From a bacterium (GTDB lineage: Bacteria; SZUA-79; Acidulodesulfobacterales; Acidulodesulfobacteraceae): DNA of 64,000 nt. This document shows positions 20,083 to 30,368 of this stretch, in pieces (the stretch's first letter is position 1; every line of letters starts with the position of its first letter). Location: the NCBI GenBank assembly GCA_027318865.1, contig DAHVOJ010000004.1, positions 1 to 64,000 on the forward strand. Reading direction: 5' to 3'. The notes beneath the pieces were generated by a model that had not been told where the DNA came from, did no database searches, and was given only the letters and a program-made list of their open reading frames with translations. The translations under genes were made by a program, and so were the position numbers.

Positions 20083-21696
20083 ATGGCAAAAAAAAGTTTT
20101 AATCAATTCGAAAGCGGGGAAAATCCTACGGAGTTCGAGATACTGCTCGGGTCTTACGAAAATATGAACAGCAGAGGGCTTATCAGACAGGGCAAAATTT
20201 TAAATATCGACGAAAGCTATGTTTATGTCGATGTCGGAGATAAATCAGACGGTATAATTACCATCGAGGAAATCTCGTCCGGCGGAAATATCGATATTAC
20301 GAGTATTACCATCGGAGATTCGATAGAAGTTTTTGTAGGAAGCTATGACGACAAACTCGGATATTTAATATGTTCCAGAGAAAAAGCAAAAAACGTTTAT
20401 GCGCTTGACGATATAGAAAAAGTTTGCAGCGACAACGAAACAATAAAAGGCGTTGTAGCCGCAAAGACCAAAGGCGGACTTATAATAGATTTGAACGGAG
20501 TAACGGCATTTCTCCCCGGTTCCCAGATTGACGTTAAGCTTACCCGGGATTTCGATGCTTTCTTAGGGAAGACTTTAGATTTGAAAGTTATCAGCGTAGA
20601 TAAGAAAAATTGCAACGTTATAGTATCCAGAAGAAAAGTTATAGAGGATGAAATAAAGAAATTAAAAGAAAACGTTTTAACGGATATAAAAGAAGGCGAC
20701 GTGCTCGAAGGCATAGTAAAAAATATTACCGATTACGGCGTTTTTGTAGATCTCGGCGGTATGGACGGTCTTATTTATATTACGGATATATCATGGAAAA
20801 GAATATCTCATCCGTCGGGAATTTTAAATCTCGGACAAAAAATTAACGTAAAGGTAATTAAATACGATGAGGAAAAACACAGGGTTTCGCTCGGATATAA
20901 ACAACTTTTCGACGATCCGTGGCAGAATATAGCGGATAGGCATAAGACGGGCGATATTATCGAAGGCGTCATTATAAATATTACCGATTACGGCGCATTC
21001 GTCGAATTGGACGACGACGTAGAAGGGCTTATACATTTATCCGAAATGAGCTGGGAAAAAAAGCAGATCGACCCTAAAACGTTTTTAACCAAGGGGCAGA
21101 GAGTAAAGGCATCTATATTAAGCATAGAGCCGGAGACAAGAAAATTATCCCTCAGCTTAAAAAGGCTTACCGAAAGCCCGTGGAATTTATTGAAAGAAAA
21201 ATATCCGGTAGGCACCGAGACCTACGGTGTAGTTAAAAATATTTATGAATTTGGAGTTTCCGTGGAAATAGAGGAAAATCTCGAGGGTTATATCAAACAG
21301 AACGATTTTTCATGGACAAAAAGAACGAAACACCCAAATGAATTGTTTAAACAGGGAGAAAGGATAAAAGCGGTAGTTTTAAGCATTGACGAAGATAAGC
21401 AGAGGATTTATCTTGGAATAAAACAGCTTACCGAAAGTCCATGGTCGCACATTAAAGAAAAATATTCTACGGGGTCTGTCATAACGGGAACCGTTTCAAA
21501 TATTACGGAGTTTGGAATATTCGTTAAGCTCGAAGAAGGCGTAGAGGGGCTTATCCATAATTCAAAGATTCCGGAAAATTTCATCAAAGCAAATAATATA
21601 TCGGCAGGTTCTAAAATTAATGCAGAGATAATTATGCTGGATGTAAACGAACAAAAAATCGGGTTGTCCCTTATTAACGTCGAACAGGATAAATAA
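20083..21696 (+). CDS. rpsA: 30S ribosomal protein S1 (multiple S1 repeats)
   Basis: Repeated GxVxNITDYGxFVxLxxxxxGLIHxSxxSW modules. Confidence 0.95.
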   Translation: MAKKSFNQFESGENPTEFEILLGSYENMNSRGLIRQGKILNIDESYVYVDVGDKSDGIITIEEISSGGNIDITSITIGDSIEVFVGSYDDKLGYLICSREKAKNVYALDDIEKVCSDNETIKGVVAAKTKGGLIIDLNGVTAFLPGSQIDVKLTRDFDAFLGKTLDLKVISVDKKNCNVIVSRRKVIEDEIKKLKENVLTDIKEGDVLEGIVKNITDYGVFVDLGGMDGLIYITDISWKRISHPSGILNLGQKINVKVIKYDEEKHRVSLGYKQLFDDPWQNIADRHKTGDIIEGVIINITDYGAFVELDDDVEGLIHLSEMSWEKKQIDPKTFLTKGQRVKASILSIEPETRKLSLSLKRLTESPWNLLKEKYPVGTETYGVVKNIYEFGVSVEIEENLEGYIKQNDFSWTKRTKHPNELFKQGERIKAVVLSIDEDKQRIYLGIKQLTESPWSHIKEKYSTGSVITGTVSNITEFGIFVKLEEGVEGLIHNSKIPENFIKANNISAGSKINAEIIMLDVNEQKIGLSLINVEQDK

Positions 21697-21698
21697 TT

Positions 21699-22625
21699 AT
21701 GAGTATAAATAAACATCCCTTTCTAAGCGGATTGATCTTTTTAACGGTATTTATCGGGATATTCGCTATTTTTATTTATCTGATACTTTTTAAATTTCAG
21801 GTAAAATCAAATTATAACGTAGTAAGAGGTTCATCCCCTTATGCGGTAGGCGTAATTAATTTAACGGGCGCTATTACAAGTTCATCCGGTTTTATTAGAT
21901 TATTAGACCATTATAAGCGGGATTCAGATGTTAAAGCCGTTATAATCAGGGTAAATTCCCCGGGCGGGGAAGTTGCTCCTTCTCAGGCTATTTATGAACA
22001 GCTTATGAAATTCAGAAAGCGTAAAAAGATAATAGTATCTATGAGTTCGGTAGCCGCATCCGGCGCTTATTACATTTCTTCCGCGGCAGACGAAATAATT
22101 GCGGAACCGGGAACACTCACGGGTTCTATAGGGGTTATAATGGAAATGCCCAATTTTTATAAACTTATGAAAAAGGTGGGAGTTTCGTATAATTATATAG
22201 TCAGCGGACCTTATAAAGATATCGGTACTCCCTTTAAAGCAATGACCCCTATGCAGAGGAAAAAATTGCAGGGCGTAGTAATGAACGTTTACGGACAATT
22301 TGTGTCTGCCGTAGCAAAAGGCAGGAATCTTAAGGTTTCTTATGTAAAGAAATTGGCAAACGGTATGGTTTATTCCGGACAGCAGGCTCTTAAATATCAT
22401 CTTGTCGATAAACTCGGAGATTTTCAGGATGCCGTGAAAGCCGCCGAAAAATTAACGGGAATAAAAGGTAAAGCTACTTTGATATATCCGGTTAAGAAAC
22501 ATTCTAATTTATTTCAGTCTTTTATAAAAAGAGCGGTTAAATCCTTTATCGCTCATATCGGAGGCTCTACTTTTTTTAAAAATCCGGCATTTGTTTCATA
22601 TAACGATATGAAACTGGATTTTTAA
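21699..22625 (+). CDS. sppA: Signal peptide peptidase SppA (S49 family)
   Basis: N-terminal TM; VNSPGGEVAPSQAIYEQL, SSVAASGAYYISSAADEI motifs. Confidence 0.93.
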   Translation: MSINKHPFLSGLIFLTVFIGIFAIFIYLILFKFQVKSNYNVVRGSSPYAVGVINLTGAITSSSGFIRLLDHYKRDSDVKAVIIRVNSPGGEVAPSQAIYEQLMKFRKRKKIIVSMSSVAASGAYYISSAADEIIAEPGTLTGSIGVIMEMPNFYKLMKKVGVSYNYIVSGPYKDIGTPFKAMTPMQRKKLQGVVMNVYGQFVSAVAKGRNLKVSYVKKLANGMVYSGQQALKYHLVDKLGDFQDAVKAAEKLTGIKGKATLIYPVKKHSNLFQSFIKRAVKSFIAHIGGSTFFKNPAFVSYNDMKLDF

Positions 22626-22651
22626 TAGCTATATATTTATGGAAAGCTTTT

Positions 22652-23137
22652 ATGGAAATTATTTATGCTCCGTGGCGCATGGACTATTTAGTCAAAGATA
22701 AATCGAAAGACGAGTGCGTTTTTTGCGCCGATAATAAGTGTTACGAAGACAAATACGTTCTGTTTAAGGGTCTGTATTCTTATGTAAAGCTAAACACCTT
22801 CCCTTATAATTGCGGACATCTGCTGGTTATTCCTTTTGTTCATACAAAAGAGCTTAACGGGCTTTCTTTTGAAGCCGGAGCGGAAATAATGAAGCTTCTG
22901 TCTTTAAGCTGCGATATACTGAAGAAAGTTTACAGATGCGATGCTATAAACGTAGGGTTGAATATAGGAAAAGCTGCGGGGGCGGGTATAGAGCGGCATT
23001 TACATTTTCATATAATACCGAGGTGGGAAGGCGACGTCAGCTTTTATACTGTTTGTTCCGAGCTAAGGGTAGTTTCGGAAATACTCGACGATACCTATAA
23101 TAAGCTTATCGGCGATTTCAAGAGTTTAAAACTCTAA
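22652..23137 (+). CDS. HIT family protein
   Basis: Histidine triad HLHFHIIPRW. Confidence 0.92.
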   Translation: MEIIYAPWRMDYLVKDKSKDECVFCADNKCYEDKYVLFKGLYSYVKLNTFPYNCGHLLVIPFVHTKELNGLSFEAGAEIMKLLSLSCDILKKVYRCDAINVGLNIGKAAGAGIERHLHFHIIPRWEGDVSFYTVCSELRVVSEILDDTYNKLIGDFKSLKL

Positions 23138-23152
23138 CGGAGGTATTTTTAA

Positions 23153-23413
23153 ATGGTTAAAATTATAAATATCTTTCTTTTGGTAGTCTTTGTAGCCGCA
23201 GTTCTTGATTTTACCATACAAAATCATGTGCGGATAAGCATAAAGTTTTTAGAATTTCAATCAATTAAACTCCCTATATCGGTGATAGTTTTCGTTTCCG
23301 TAATAGTAGGCATTCTAATAGGGCTGATATATCATTTTTATTCTGTCTATAGAATAAAAAAAGATTTAAAAACACAGAATGAAAAAATGCGGAACGAAAA
23401 TGAAAAGTTATGA
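23153..23413 (+). CDS. LapA-domain membrane protein
   Basis: Two TM helices with a C-terminal coiled coil. Confidence 0.6.
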   Translation: MVKIINIFLLVVFVAAVLDFTIQNHVRISIKFLEFQSIKLPISVIVFVSVIVGILIGLIYHFYSVYRIKKDLKTQNEKMRNENEKL

Positions 23414-24825
23414 CCGCCCCGGATTATTTTGGAAAAGATTCGCTCGAACATGCCGTCCGTAAAATTTTTAACTATTACGGATACGGCGTTTCGGCGCTAA
23501 ATTTAATTAAAAATATCGGAATCGTTTCCGAAAAGTCTGGTTTGAAATTATTTCTTATAGGCGGTTTTCCAAGAGACGTCATAATATATATATTGAAGTT
23601 AAAAGCAGAAACTGCCGCAAATTATAAATTTTCCGAGATTTTTAAAAATAACCACGGATTGCTTGATTTAGACATTGCCGTTGAGGGTAACGCGGAAAAA
23701 CTTGCCTGTTTGATTAAAGAGGATAAAAATTTAAAATCCACCCTGAATTCTTTAAAGATACATAAACGCTTCGGAACCGCACTGACTGAATTTTCTGTAA
23801 ACGACAAACCGTTAAAAATAGACTTCGCATCCTTCAGGACGGAGATTTATGCAAAATCGGGAATGCTTCCCGAAGTCGATATGTCCGCGGCAACTCTAAA
23901 AAGCGATATTTTCAGGAGAGATTTCACGATCAATACTCTTGCTTTTTCGATAAATAGCGCTAATTTTTTTGAAATAAAAAATTATTCGTCCGGGATATCC
24001 GATATTTTAAACAAGAAAATAAAAGTCCTTCATAATTTAAGTTTTATAGACGATCCTACCAGAATTTTCAGAGCCGTAAGATTCGAAAAACGGTTGACTT
24101 TCCATATGGACCGCAAGACGTTAAAACTGATAAAAACGGCTATAGAAAAAAAAGTTATGGATAACGTATCCGGTAAAAGGATAACCGCCGAATTATATCT
24201 TCTATTTAAGGAAAACAGCCCCGAGATATATTTTGAAAGACTCGAAAAGCTGAATATTTTAAGTTCTATTTACATAAAATTAAAATTTTTAAAGAAAAAT
24301 AAAATCATATTTAAAAGGATCAGGCGATATTTCAATAACGAAATATGCAAAGATATAGATGTTAAAATATTTTATATTGCCGGGTTTTTTTACGGTTTAA
24401 GCGAATATGAGTTAAGAGAAGCGGCAGAAAGATTAAATTTAGGAAACAAAATCGAAGAAGATATAAAAAAATTTTTTTCGGATATAAATAAAATAAATAG
24501 TTTAAAAATAAATAATACCGGAATATACGATAAACTTAATAAAATAAACTATAAAAGTATTTTATTTTATTTATTCGAAGACGAGGGAAAAGAAAAAGCC
24601 GATTTGAATTTCAGAAAAATTATAGTAAGATATTTAGAAAAAACGGTATCCGCAAAACCATTTTTAAACGGGAACGATATCAAATCTTTAGGCGTTTGCG
24701 AAGGTCCGCTTTGCGGAAAAATATTAAATGAAGTAAAATTATTAAAAATTGCCGGAAAACTTAAATATAAAGAAGATGAGATAGAATACGTCAAGTCGAA
24801 ATATTTAGAATATTTGAAAAAATAA
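23410..24825 (+). CDS. CCA tRNA nucleotidyltransferase / poly(A) polymerase family protein
   Basis: LFLIGGFPRDVI, LLDLDIAVEGNA, RRDFTINTLAF, FIDDPTRIFRAVRFEKRL motifs. Confidence 0.9.
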   Translation: MTAPDYFGKDSLEHAVRKIFNYYGYGVSALNLIKNIGIVSEKSGLKLFLIGGFPRDVIIYILKLKAETAANYKFSEIFKNNHGLLDLDIAVEGNAEKLACLIKEDKNLKSTLNSLKIHKRFGTALTEFSVNDKPLKIDFASFRTEIYAKSGMLPEVDMSAATLKSDIFRRDFTINTLAFSINSANFFEIKNYSSGISDILNKKIKVLHNLSFIDDPTRIFRAVRFEKRLTFHMDRKTLKLIKTAIEKKVMDNVSGKRITAELYLLFKENSPEIYFERLEKLNILSSIYIKLKFLKKNKIIFKRIRRYFNNEICKDIDVKIFYIAGFFYGLSEYELREAAERLNLGNKIEEDIKKFFSDINKINSLKINNTGIYDKLNKINYKSILFYLFEDEGKEKADLNFRKIIVRYLEKTVSAKPFLNGNDIKSLGVCEGPLCGKILNEVKLLKIAGKLKYKEDEIEYVKSKYLEYLKK

Positions 24826-24845
24826 AAATAAAACGGAGGCGCAAA

Positions 24846-26201
24846 ATGCTGGAATTTAACTTTAAAAATATTTTAAGTTCCGTAATAGAAGAAAACGGAC
24901 TGGAAGAATCGGAGATAAAGTCCCTTGAGAGCGAACTTGTTGCCGCTAGAAGAAAACTTAACGAACTGAGGCGCAGCGGAGAGGTCGGATTTTACAATGA
25001 AATATCTAATATCGCAATGGTTGACGAAGTAAAGATTGCCGCCGAAAGATTATTTGCAAAAAATTTCGAAACCTTATACGTATTCGGTATGGGCGGTTCT
25101 TCGCTGGGGGCGATTTTTTTAAAAGAAGCAATGTGCGGCATGGCTGACCATAATAAAAGAAGCAGGGTAAACGTTATTTTTTCGGAAAATATAGATCCTG
25201 TTTATTTAAAAAATAATATAGATTCTATCGATTTTAAAAAGACCTCATTCTGTTTCGTGTCGAAATCGGCAGATACGATAGAGATAGTTTCCCAATTTTT
25301 TATCGTAAAAGAAATTTTAGAAAAAACGGTCGAAAATTATAAAGACAATTTAATTTTTATTACCGATAAAAAAAGCGGTTTTTTAAGGCAGTACGCCGAC
25401 GAAAACGGAATAGCCGTTTTAGACATCGCTAAAAACGTGGGCGGAAGATATTCTATTACGACGGCAGGCACTCTTTTTCCGGCGTATGCAATGGGGCTCG
25501 ACATAGAAAAATTTCTGCGCGGTTCTTTGGCATACAGGGATAATATTCTCAACAAGGGGGTTTTTGAAAACAATCCGGTTTATACCATGGCCGCGGTTAT
25601 ATATCTTTTTTATACGAAAAAAAACCGCAATATATTCGTTCCTTTTGTTTACGGCGATTATCTGAGGGAATTTTCGAGGTGGTTCAGGCAGCTTTTTGCA
25701 GAAAGTCTAGGAAAAGATTTGATTTCGCCGACTCCGGTTCCAGCTGTCGGAGCTACGGACCAGCATTCGCAGCTTCAACTTTATATGCAGGGTCCGCAGG
25801 ATAAATTAATCGGGTTTTTATGCCTGAAAGATTTTGGCTGGGATTTTACCGTCAATTCGACGGGATTTAATGAATTCTATTACCTGAACGGCAAGAAACT
25901 TTCCGATGTTCTAATGAACGAGTTAAAAGGCGTGGAGCTGGCGCTTGCAATAAATAAAAGACCTTCTTTCAGAATTACTTTAGATAAAATAGACGAATTC
26001 AGCATGGGCGAACTTTCTTTTATGTGTATGGAGGCTGTAGCCGTTATAGGAATGTTATTAAAAATTAATCCTTTTGATCAGCCCGGCGTCGAGAAGGGAA
26101 AGAAATTTGCCTACCTGCTTATGGGGAGAAAAGACGATTCGCTTTCTAAGGAGTCGGAAGAATTAAAAAGATTTAATGCGATACCTGATATGCCTTATTA
26201 A
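24846..26201 (+). CDS. pgi: Glucose-6-phosphate isomerase
   Basis: VFGMGGSSLGAIFL, GGRYSITTAGTLFPA, DQPGVEKGK motifs. Confidence 0.93.
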   Translation: MLEFNFKNILSSVIEENGLEESEIKSLESELVAARRKLNELRRSGEVGFYNEISNIAMVDEVKIAAERLFAKNFETLYVFGMGGSSLGAIFLKEAMCGMADHNKRSRVNVIFSENIDPVYLKNNIDSIDFKKTSFCFVSKSADTIEIVSQFFIVKEILEKTVENYKDNLIFITDKKSGFLRQYADENGIAVLDIAKNVGGRYSITTAGTLFPAYAMGLDIEKFLRGSLAYRDNILNKGVFENNPVYTMAAVIYLFYTKKNRNIFVPFVYGDYLREFSRWFRQLFAESLGKDLISPTPVPAVGATDQHSQLQLYMQGPQDKLIGFLCLKDFGWDFTVNSTGFNEFYYLNGKKLSDVLMNELKGVELALAINKRPSFRITLDKIDEFSMGELSFMCMEAVAVIGMLLKINPFDQPGVEKGKKFAYLLMGRKDDSLSKESEELKRFNAIPDMPY

Positions 26202-26568
26202 TAACCACCCCGTCGGCCTTTGGCCGCCACCCCTCCTCAAAAGGAGGGGAGTTAATGACGGAATAATGGCATAAAAGTTAATAATAGAATAGCACTATAA
26301 AAAGCTCCCCTCCTTTTAAGGAGGGGTGTCAGGCGGAAGGCGTAGCAGGAATTCTGAATAATTATAAAAAGCTCCCCTCCTTTTAAGGAGGGGTGTCAGG
26401 CGGAAGGCGTAGCAGGAGTTCTGAATAATTATAAAAAGCTCCCCTCCTTTTAAGGAGGGGTGTCAGGCGGAGTCAGGCGGAAGGCGTAGCAGGAGTTCTG
26501 AATAATTATAAAAAGCTCCCCTCCTTTTAAGGAGGGGTGTCAGGCGGAGCCTGACGGGGTGGTTATTA
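26200..26568. repeat. Intergenic GC-rich element: outer inverted repeats (ataaccaccccgtcgg / ctgacggggtggttat) enclosing an imperfect direct-repeat array (67-77 bp period) of a CTCCCCTCCTTTTAAGGAGGGG hairpin
   Basis: Units begin at 26296, 26363, 26430 and 26507; each contains aaaaagctcccctccttttaaggaggggtgtcaggcgg. An inverted copy of the hairpin lies at about 26228-26252. Confidence 0.93.
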
Positions 26569-26589
26569 TTAAGGGCGCTTGGTTAATTT

Positions 26590-27522
26590 ATGCTGAAAAA
26601 AATCATAGTTATAGGCGGCGCTACATGTTCGGGAAAAACGGAATTTTCTATTAAACTGTCCAAACTTTTTCCGGCGGAGATAATAAATTTCGATTCGATG
26701 TGTTTTTACAGATATTTCGACACAGGAACGGCTAAACCGGACGTTCGGGCAAGGAGCGAAGTCAGGCATCACCTTATAGACATAAAAAATCCGGACGAAG
26801 AATATAATGCGGAAATGTTTTCCGAAGATGCCGCAAAATTGATAGACGATATGGTTTCACGCAAAAAGATTCCTCTTTTTACGGGCGGGACTGGACTATA
26901 TATTAAAGCCTTAATTTACGGGCTTTCTCCTATTCCGGAAATAGATAAATCGGTTTACAGGGAACAAGCGATAAGGTTAATAAAGGAAAAAGGGCCGTAT
27001 GTTTTATATGAAAAGATTAAACAAATAGATCCGGAATATGCGGCAAAAATATCAAGTTCCGATACCCAGAGAATCGCGAGGGCTTATGAGGTGTATTGCG
27101 CTACGGGCAATCCCCTGTCTTATTATCTCGACAAAAATCCTTTCGGCAACCCCCTGTATAATTATTTATATTTTAACTTAAATCCTTCAAAAGATTATCT
27201 GAAATCGTGTATAATAGAAAGAACGCGGATAATTATCGAAAAAGGTCTGGTCGATGAAACGAAAAGGGTTCTGGATATGGGATATAAAGCGGATTTGAAA
27301 CCTTTTAAGAGCATAGGCTACAGGGAATCTTTAATGTATTTAAACGGCGAAATAGTTACGAAAAACGATTTGCATGCTAAAATTGTTTCTTCTACGTTGA
27401 AATATGCGAAAAGGCAGGCTACTTTTTTTAAAAAGACGGAAAATATCATACCGGTTGATTTAACGGATTTAGACAAAAAGATTGAGTTTGCATCAAAATA
27501 TATAGAAAGGTTTTTAGAATGA
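26590..27522 (+). CDS. miaA: tRNA dimethylallyltransferase
   Basis: GGATCSGKTEFSI, NFDSMCFYRYFDTGTAKP, FTGGTGLYIKAL motifs. Confidence 0.95.
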   Translation: MLKKIIVIGGATCSGKTEFSIKLSKLFPAEIINFDSMCFYRYFDTGTAKPDVRARSEVRHHLIDIKNPDEEYNAEMFSEDAAKLIDDMVSRKKIPLFTGGTGLYIKALIYGLSPIPEIDKSVYREQAIRLIKEKGPYVLYEKIKQIDPEYAAKISSSDTQRIARAYEVYCATGNPLSYYLDKNPFGNPLYNYLYFNLNPSKDYLKSCIIERTRIIIEKGLVDETKRVLDMGYKADLKPFKSIGYRESLMYLNGEIVTKNDLHAKIVSSTLKYAKRQATFFKKTENIIPVDLTDLDKKIEFASKYIERFLE

Positions 27523-28634
27523 CTCAGAGGGCATTTCTTGTAGGCATAAATACCGCCGGCGCGGATATAGAAAAAAGCGAGGATTCGCTCGAAGAGCTTG
27601 AAATGCTTTCTAAAACTGCCGGAGCGGAAAACGTTTTTAAAGCCTTAAAAAATATAAAAAAAATAGATCCGGCATACTATCTTTCTAAGGGCATGCTTGA
27701 AGAGATAAAGGAGAAAGCGTCTTCGGAAAATGCAGATATAGTTATAATAGATGCCTCTTTAAGTCCGGCGCAGGAGCGCAATCTTTCCGAATATTTCGAT
27801 TTAAACGTAATAGACAGAACAAGACTCATACTTGATATATTTGCCGTTCATGCAAGAACGGCGGAAAGCAGGTATCAGGTCGAGCTTGCCATGATGAATT
27901 ATATGCTTCCAAGACTTAAAGGCGCAGGCATAATGCTTTCCGGAACGGGAGCGGGTATAGGAACAAGGGGCCCGGGCGAGACGAAATTAGAAACCGACAG
28001 AAGAAAAATAAGGCATAAAATTACCCATATAAAAGAAAGGCTTAAACTTTCGGAAAAAACAAGGATGCTTCACAGGTCTAAAAGAAACAGGCAGGGATTA
28101 TCGACGGCGGCTATCGTTGGATATACCAATTCAGGTAAAACCACCCTTATGAAAAGCTTGACGGGTAAAGGAGAAAACGGCGAAGATAGGCTTTTTGCAA
28201 CCTTAGGAACCAAAATGGCTTCTATTTACGATGCTGTAAGAAAAAAGAAAGTTTTAATATCGGATACGGTAGGTTTTATCCAGAACCTGCCGCTTTTCCT
28301 GATAGATTCGTTTAAAGCTACATTAGAGGAAACGGTTCAAGCGGACTTATTAATACATGTAATAGATCCAATACAGAATTCTTCGGTTGATAAAGCCGGT
28401 AACGTTATAAAAATATTGGACGAGATAGGAGTCAAAGACAAAATTATAATGACCGTTATAAACAAAATCGATCTTCTTCCGAAAGAACAGGTCGATTTTT
28501 TGAAAGAAAAATTCGAGATTATTACCGGGAATCCGGTTATTGCGGTGTCCGCAAGGACAGGGGAAAATATAAATTTATTAAAAGAAAAAATATTCGAATC
28601 GATAATCCACAAAAAGATAAGTTTTCGGCATTAA
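27519..28634 (+). CDS. hflX: GTPase HflX
   Basis: GTGAGIGTRGPGETKLETDRR and GYTNSGKTTLMKSLT motifs. Confidence 0.95.
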   Translation: MTQRAFLVGINTAGADIEKSEDSLEELEMLSKTAGAENVFKALKNIKKIDPAYYLSKGMLEEIKEKASSENADIVIIDASLSPAQERNLSEYFDLNVIDRTRLILDIFAVHARTAESRYQVELAMMNYMLPRLKGAGIMLSGTGAGIGTRGPGETKLETDRRKIRHKITHIKERLKLSEKTRMLHRSKRNRQGLSTAAIVGYTNSGKTTLMKSLTGKGENGEDRLFATLGTKMASIYDAVRKKKVLISDTVGFIQNLPLFLIDSFKATLEETVQADLLIHVIDPIQNSSVDKAGNVIKILDEIGVKDKIIMTVINKIDLLPKEQVDFLKEKFEIITGNPVIAVSARTGENINLLKEKIFESIIHKKISFRH

Positions 28635-28655
28635 AAAAAATCGGGAGCAAATAAA

Positions 28656-29420
28656 ATGATGCATTTGAAATCAAACAAGTTAATTTTGATTATAACTCTT
28701 TTGTTTTTTTTATGCCTGCCGTTTATCTGTTTAACGTCTAATGCGTTCGGTATGAACGTTAAAACCGAAACATACGTAGTTATTCATAGAGACAAAGCCG
28801 GCTCAGGATTACAGCCTGCCGCAATAAAACGGGCGATAAAGCTTTCTTTAAAAAAAGCGGTAAAAAAACTTATCGGCAATAAAAAATTTTCAAATAAACA
28901 AAATAATCATATCCTCGAAAGTAAAATTTATTCCGAAGGGTTAAAATATATATATTCTTTTAAGATTTTAAAAGCGGGAGAGTATCTTAATCTTTACTAT
29001 ATAAACATAAAGACGCATATTAGAAGCAGTGTTTTAATAAGCGAGCTAAAAACGTTGGGATTTCATATAGTAAAGCAGGCGTCGGAGGAGAAGAAAGTCG
29101 ATTACGGCGTTTATTTCATAAAATTTGTAGGAGATTTTAATAATCACGATTCCACGGTATTCCAGAATCTTATGATTAAATATTCGCATCATCTTAAGAA
29201 TCTTTATATATCCTCTTTTTCGGAAAATTTCGACGAAATAAAAGTTCTTTATTACGGAAACATCATCAGATTATTGAAAAGAGTGAGGCCGGTTATAAAA
29301 TCGTATCTAAATGCAAAAATATATCCGGTAAAAAATAATACGATAATAATTAAAGTGATTAGAAATAAACAAAATAAACAAAAATCGACGAAACAAAATC
29401 GACGGAATCAAAAGAAATGA
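28656..29420 (+). CDS. Hypothetical secreted/membrane-anchored protein
   Basis: N-terminal signal-like hydrophobic segment; highly basic C-terminus; no family recognised. Confidence 0.6.
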   Translation: MMHLKSNKLILIITLLFFLCLPFICLTSNAFGMNVKTETYVVIHRDKAGSGLQPAAIKRAIKLSLKKAVKKLIGNKKFSNKQNNHILESKIYSEGLKYIYSFKILKAGEYLNLYYINIKTHIRSSVLISELKTLGFHIVKQASEEKKVDYGVYFIKFVGDFNNHDSTVFQNLMIKYSHHLKNLYISSFSENFDEIKVLYYGNIIRLLKRVRPVIKSYLNAKIYPVKNNTIIIKVIRNKQNKQKSTKQNRRNQKK

Positions 29421-29893
29421 AACATATTTTTTAGCGATGTGACGGCTACGGTATTAAGATAAAAATTCAAAATAGAATAAAAAAAAATGCTTATGAACAT
29501 GGGTATAAAAAAATATAAGTAAATATTTTTATTTTTCTCGTATAAGATGCCCAACGCAAGAGATATCGGGGGGGCGCCGATAAACATCTGTCCGACGAAA
29601 AGCCCTATTATCGGACCATATTTTTCGACGTAATTATGCGCTTTTCTTCCTTTTTTCGACGAAATCATCCGGTCTATCCACTTTATAGATTTGAGTTTCA
29701 ACCCGGCATAAAACAGGATAGAGCACAAAACGGCTTCGGAAAGCGTGATTAAAATGATACTTGCGTAAGGGTTTAATTTATAATAAACGGCGTATGCCGT
29801 GGATACGTATTTTCCGCCTATTAAGGGAGTCATATTAATAGCTATCATTATAAAATATTTTAAATATAAAGGTTTTATGAAGGGTTTAAACAT
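29408..29893 (-). CDS. Small multi-drug export-like membrane protein (COG2426-like)
   Basis: Several TM helices; GQMFIGAPPISLALGILYEKN. Confidence 0.65.
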   Translation of the reverse strand: MFKPFIKPLYLKYFIMIAINMTPLIGGKYVSTAYAVYYKLNPYASIILITLSEAVLCSILFYAGLKLKSIKWIDRMISSKKGRKAHNYVEKYGPIIGLFVGQMFIGAPPISLALGILYEKNKNIYLYFFIPMFISIFFYSILNFYLNTVAVTSLKNMFHFF

Positions 29894-29984
29894 ATTGTAT
29901 TTTGTTTTTTATAGATTAATCTGGTATAATTATAACTGTAAATAATATAATTATAAAGCATAAAATATATCGGAACAAAAAACA

Positions 29985-30338
29985 ATGTACTATTTTACAC
30001 CTGCATCGGATATGTTTGAAACGGCAGATTCTATAGTTATATATATCGAACTTGCCGGAGTAAAAAAAGAAGATATCAATATCGAAATAGGCGGCGGTAT
30101 CATAGAAATAGGCGGGATAAAACGTTGCGCGGTAATAAATGAAGAATATAATTTTCAAAGGATGGAAAGACCTTTCGGTTTATTTAAAAGGAGATTTAAT
30201 TTGCCTTCTTCGGCAGACTGGAATACGGCGAGAGCTTCTTTCGAAGGCGGACTGCTGGAAATAATTATGCCGAAAAGAACAGGCAATAAAGGATTTAGAA
30301 TTTCTTGCATCGAAATCGATGACCAAGATAAGGGTTAA
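29985..30338 (+). CDS. Hsp20/alpha-crystallin family small heat shock protein
   Basis: IELAGVKKEDINIEIGGGIIEIGGIK...GLFKRRFNLPSSAD...FEGGLLEIIMPKR. Confidence 0.92.
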   Translation: MYYFTPASDMFETADSIVIYIELAGVKKEDINIEIGGGIIEIGGIKRCAVINEEYNFQRMERPFGLFKRRFNLPSSADWNTARASFEGGLLEIIMPKRTGNKGFRISCIEIDDQDKG

Positions 30339-30368
30339 ATAAATAATATAAGGACGGTAAAAACAATT

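Noticed and set aside
26200-26568. Possible CRISPR array (direct repeats with spacers between pgi and miaA)
   Set aside because: The intervening sequence is itself conserved between units, there are no unique spacers and no cas genes; it is a tandem hairpin repeat.
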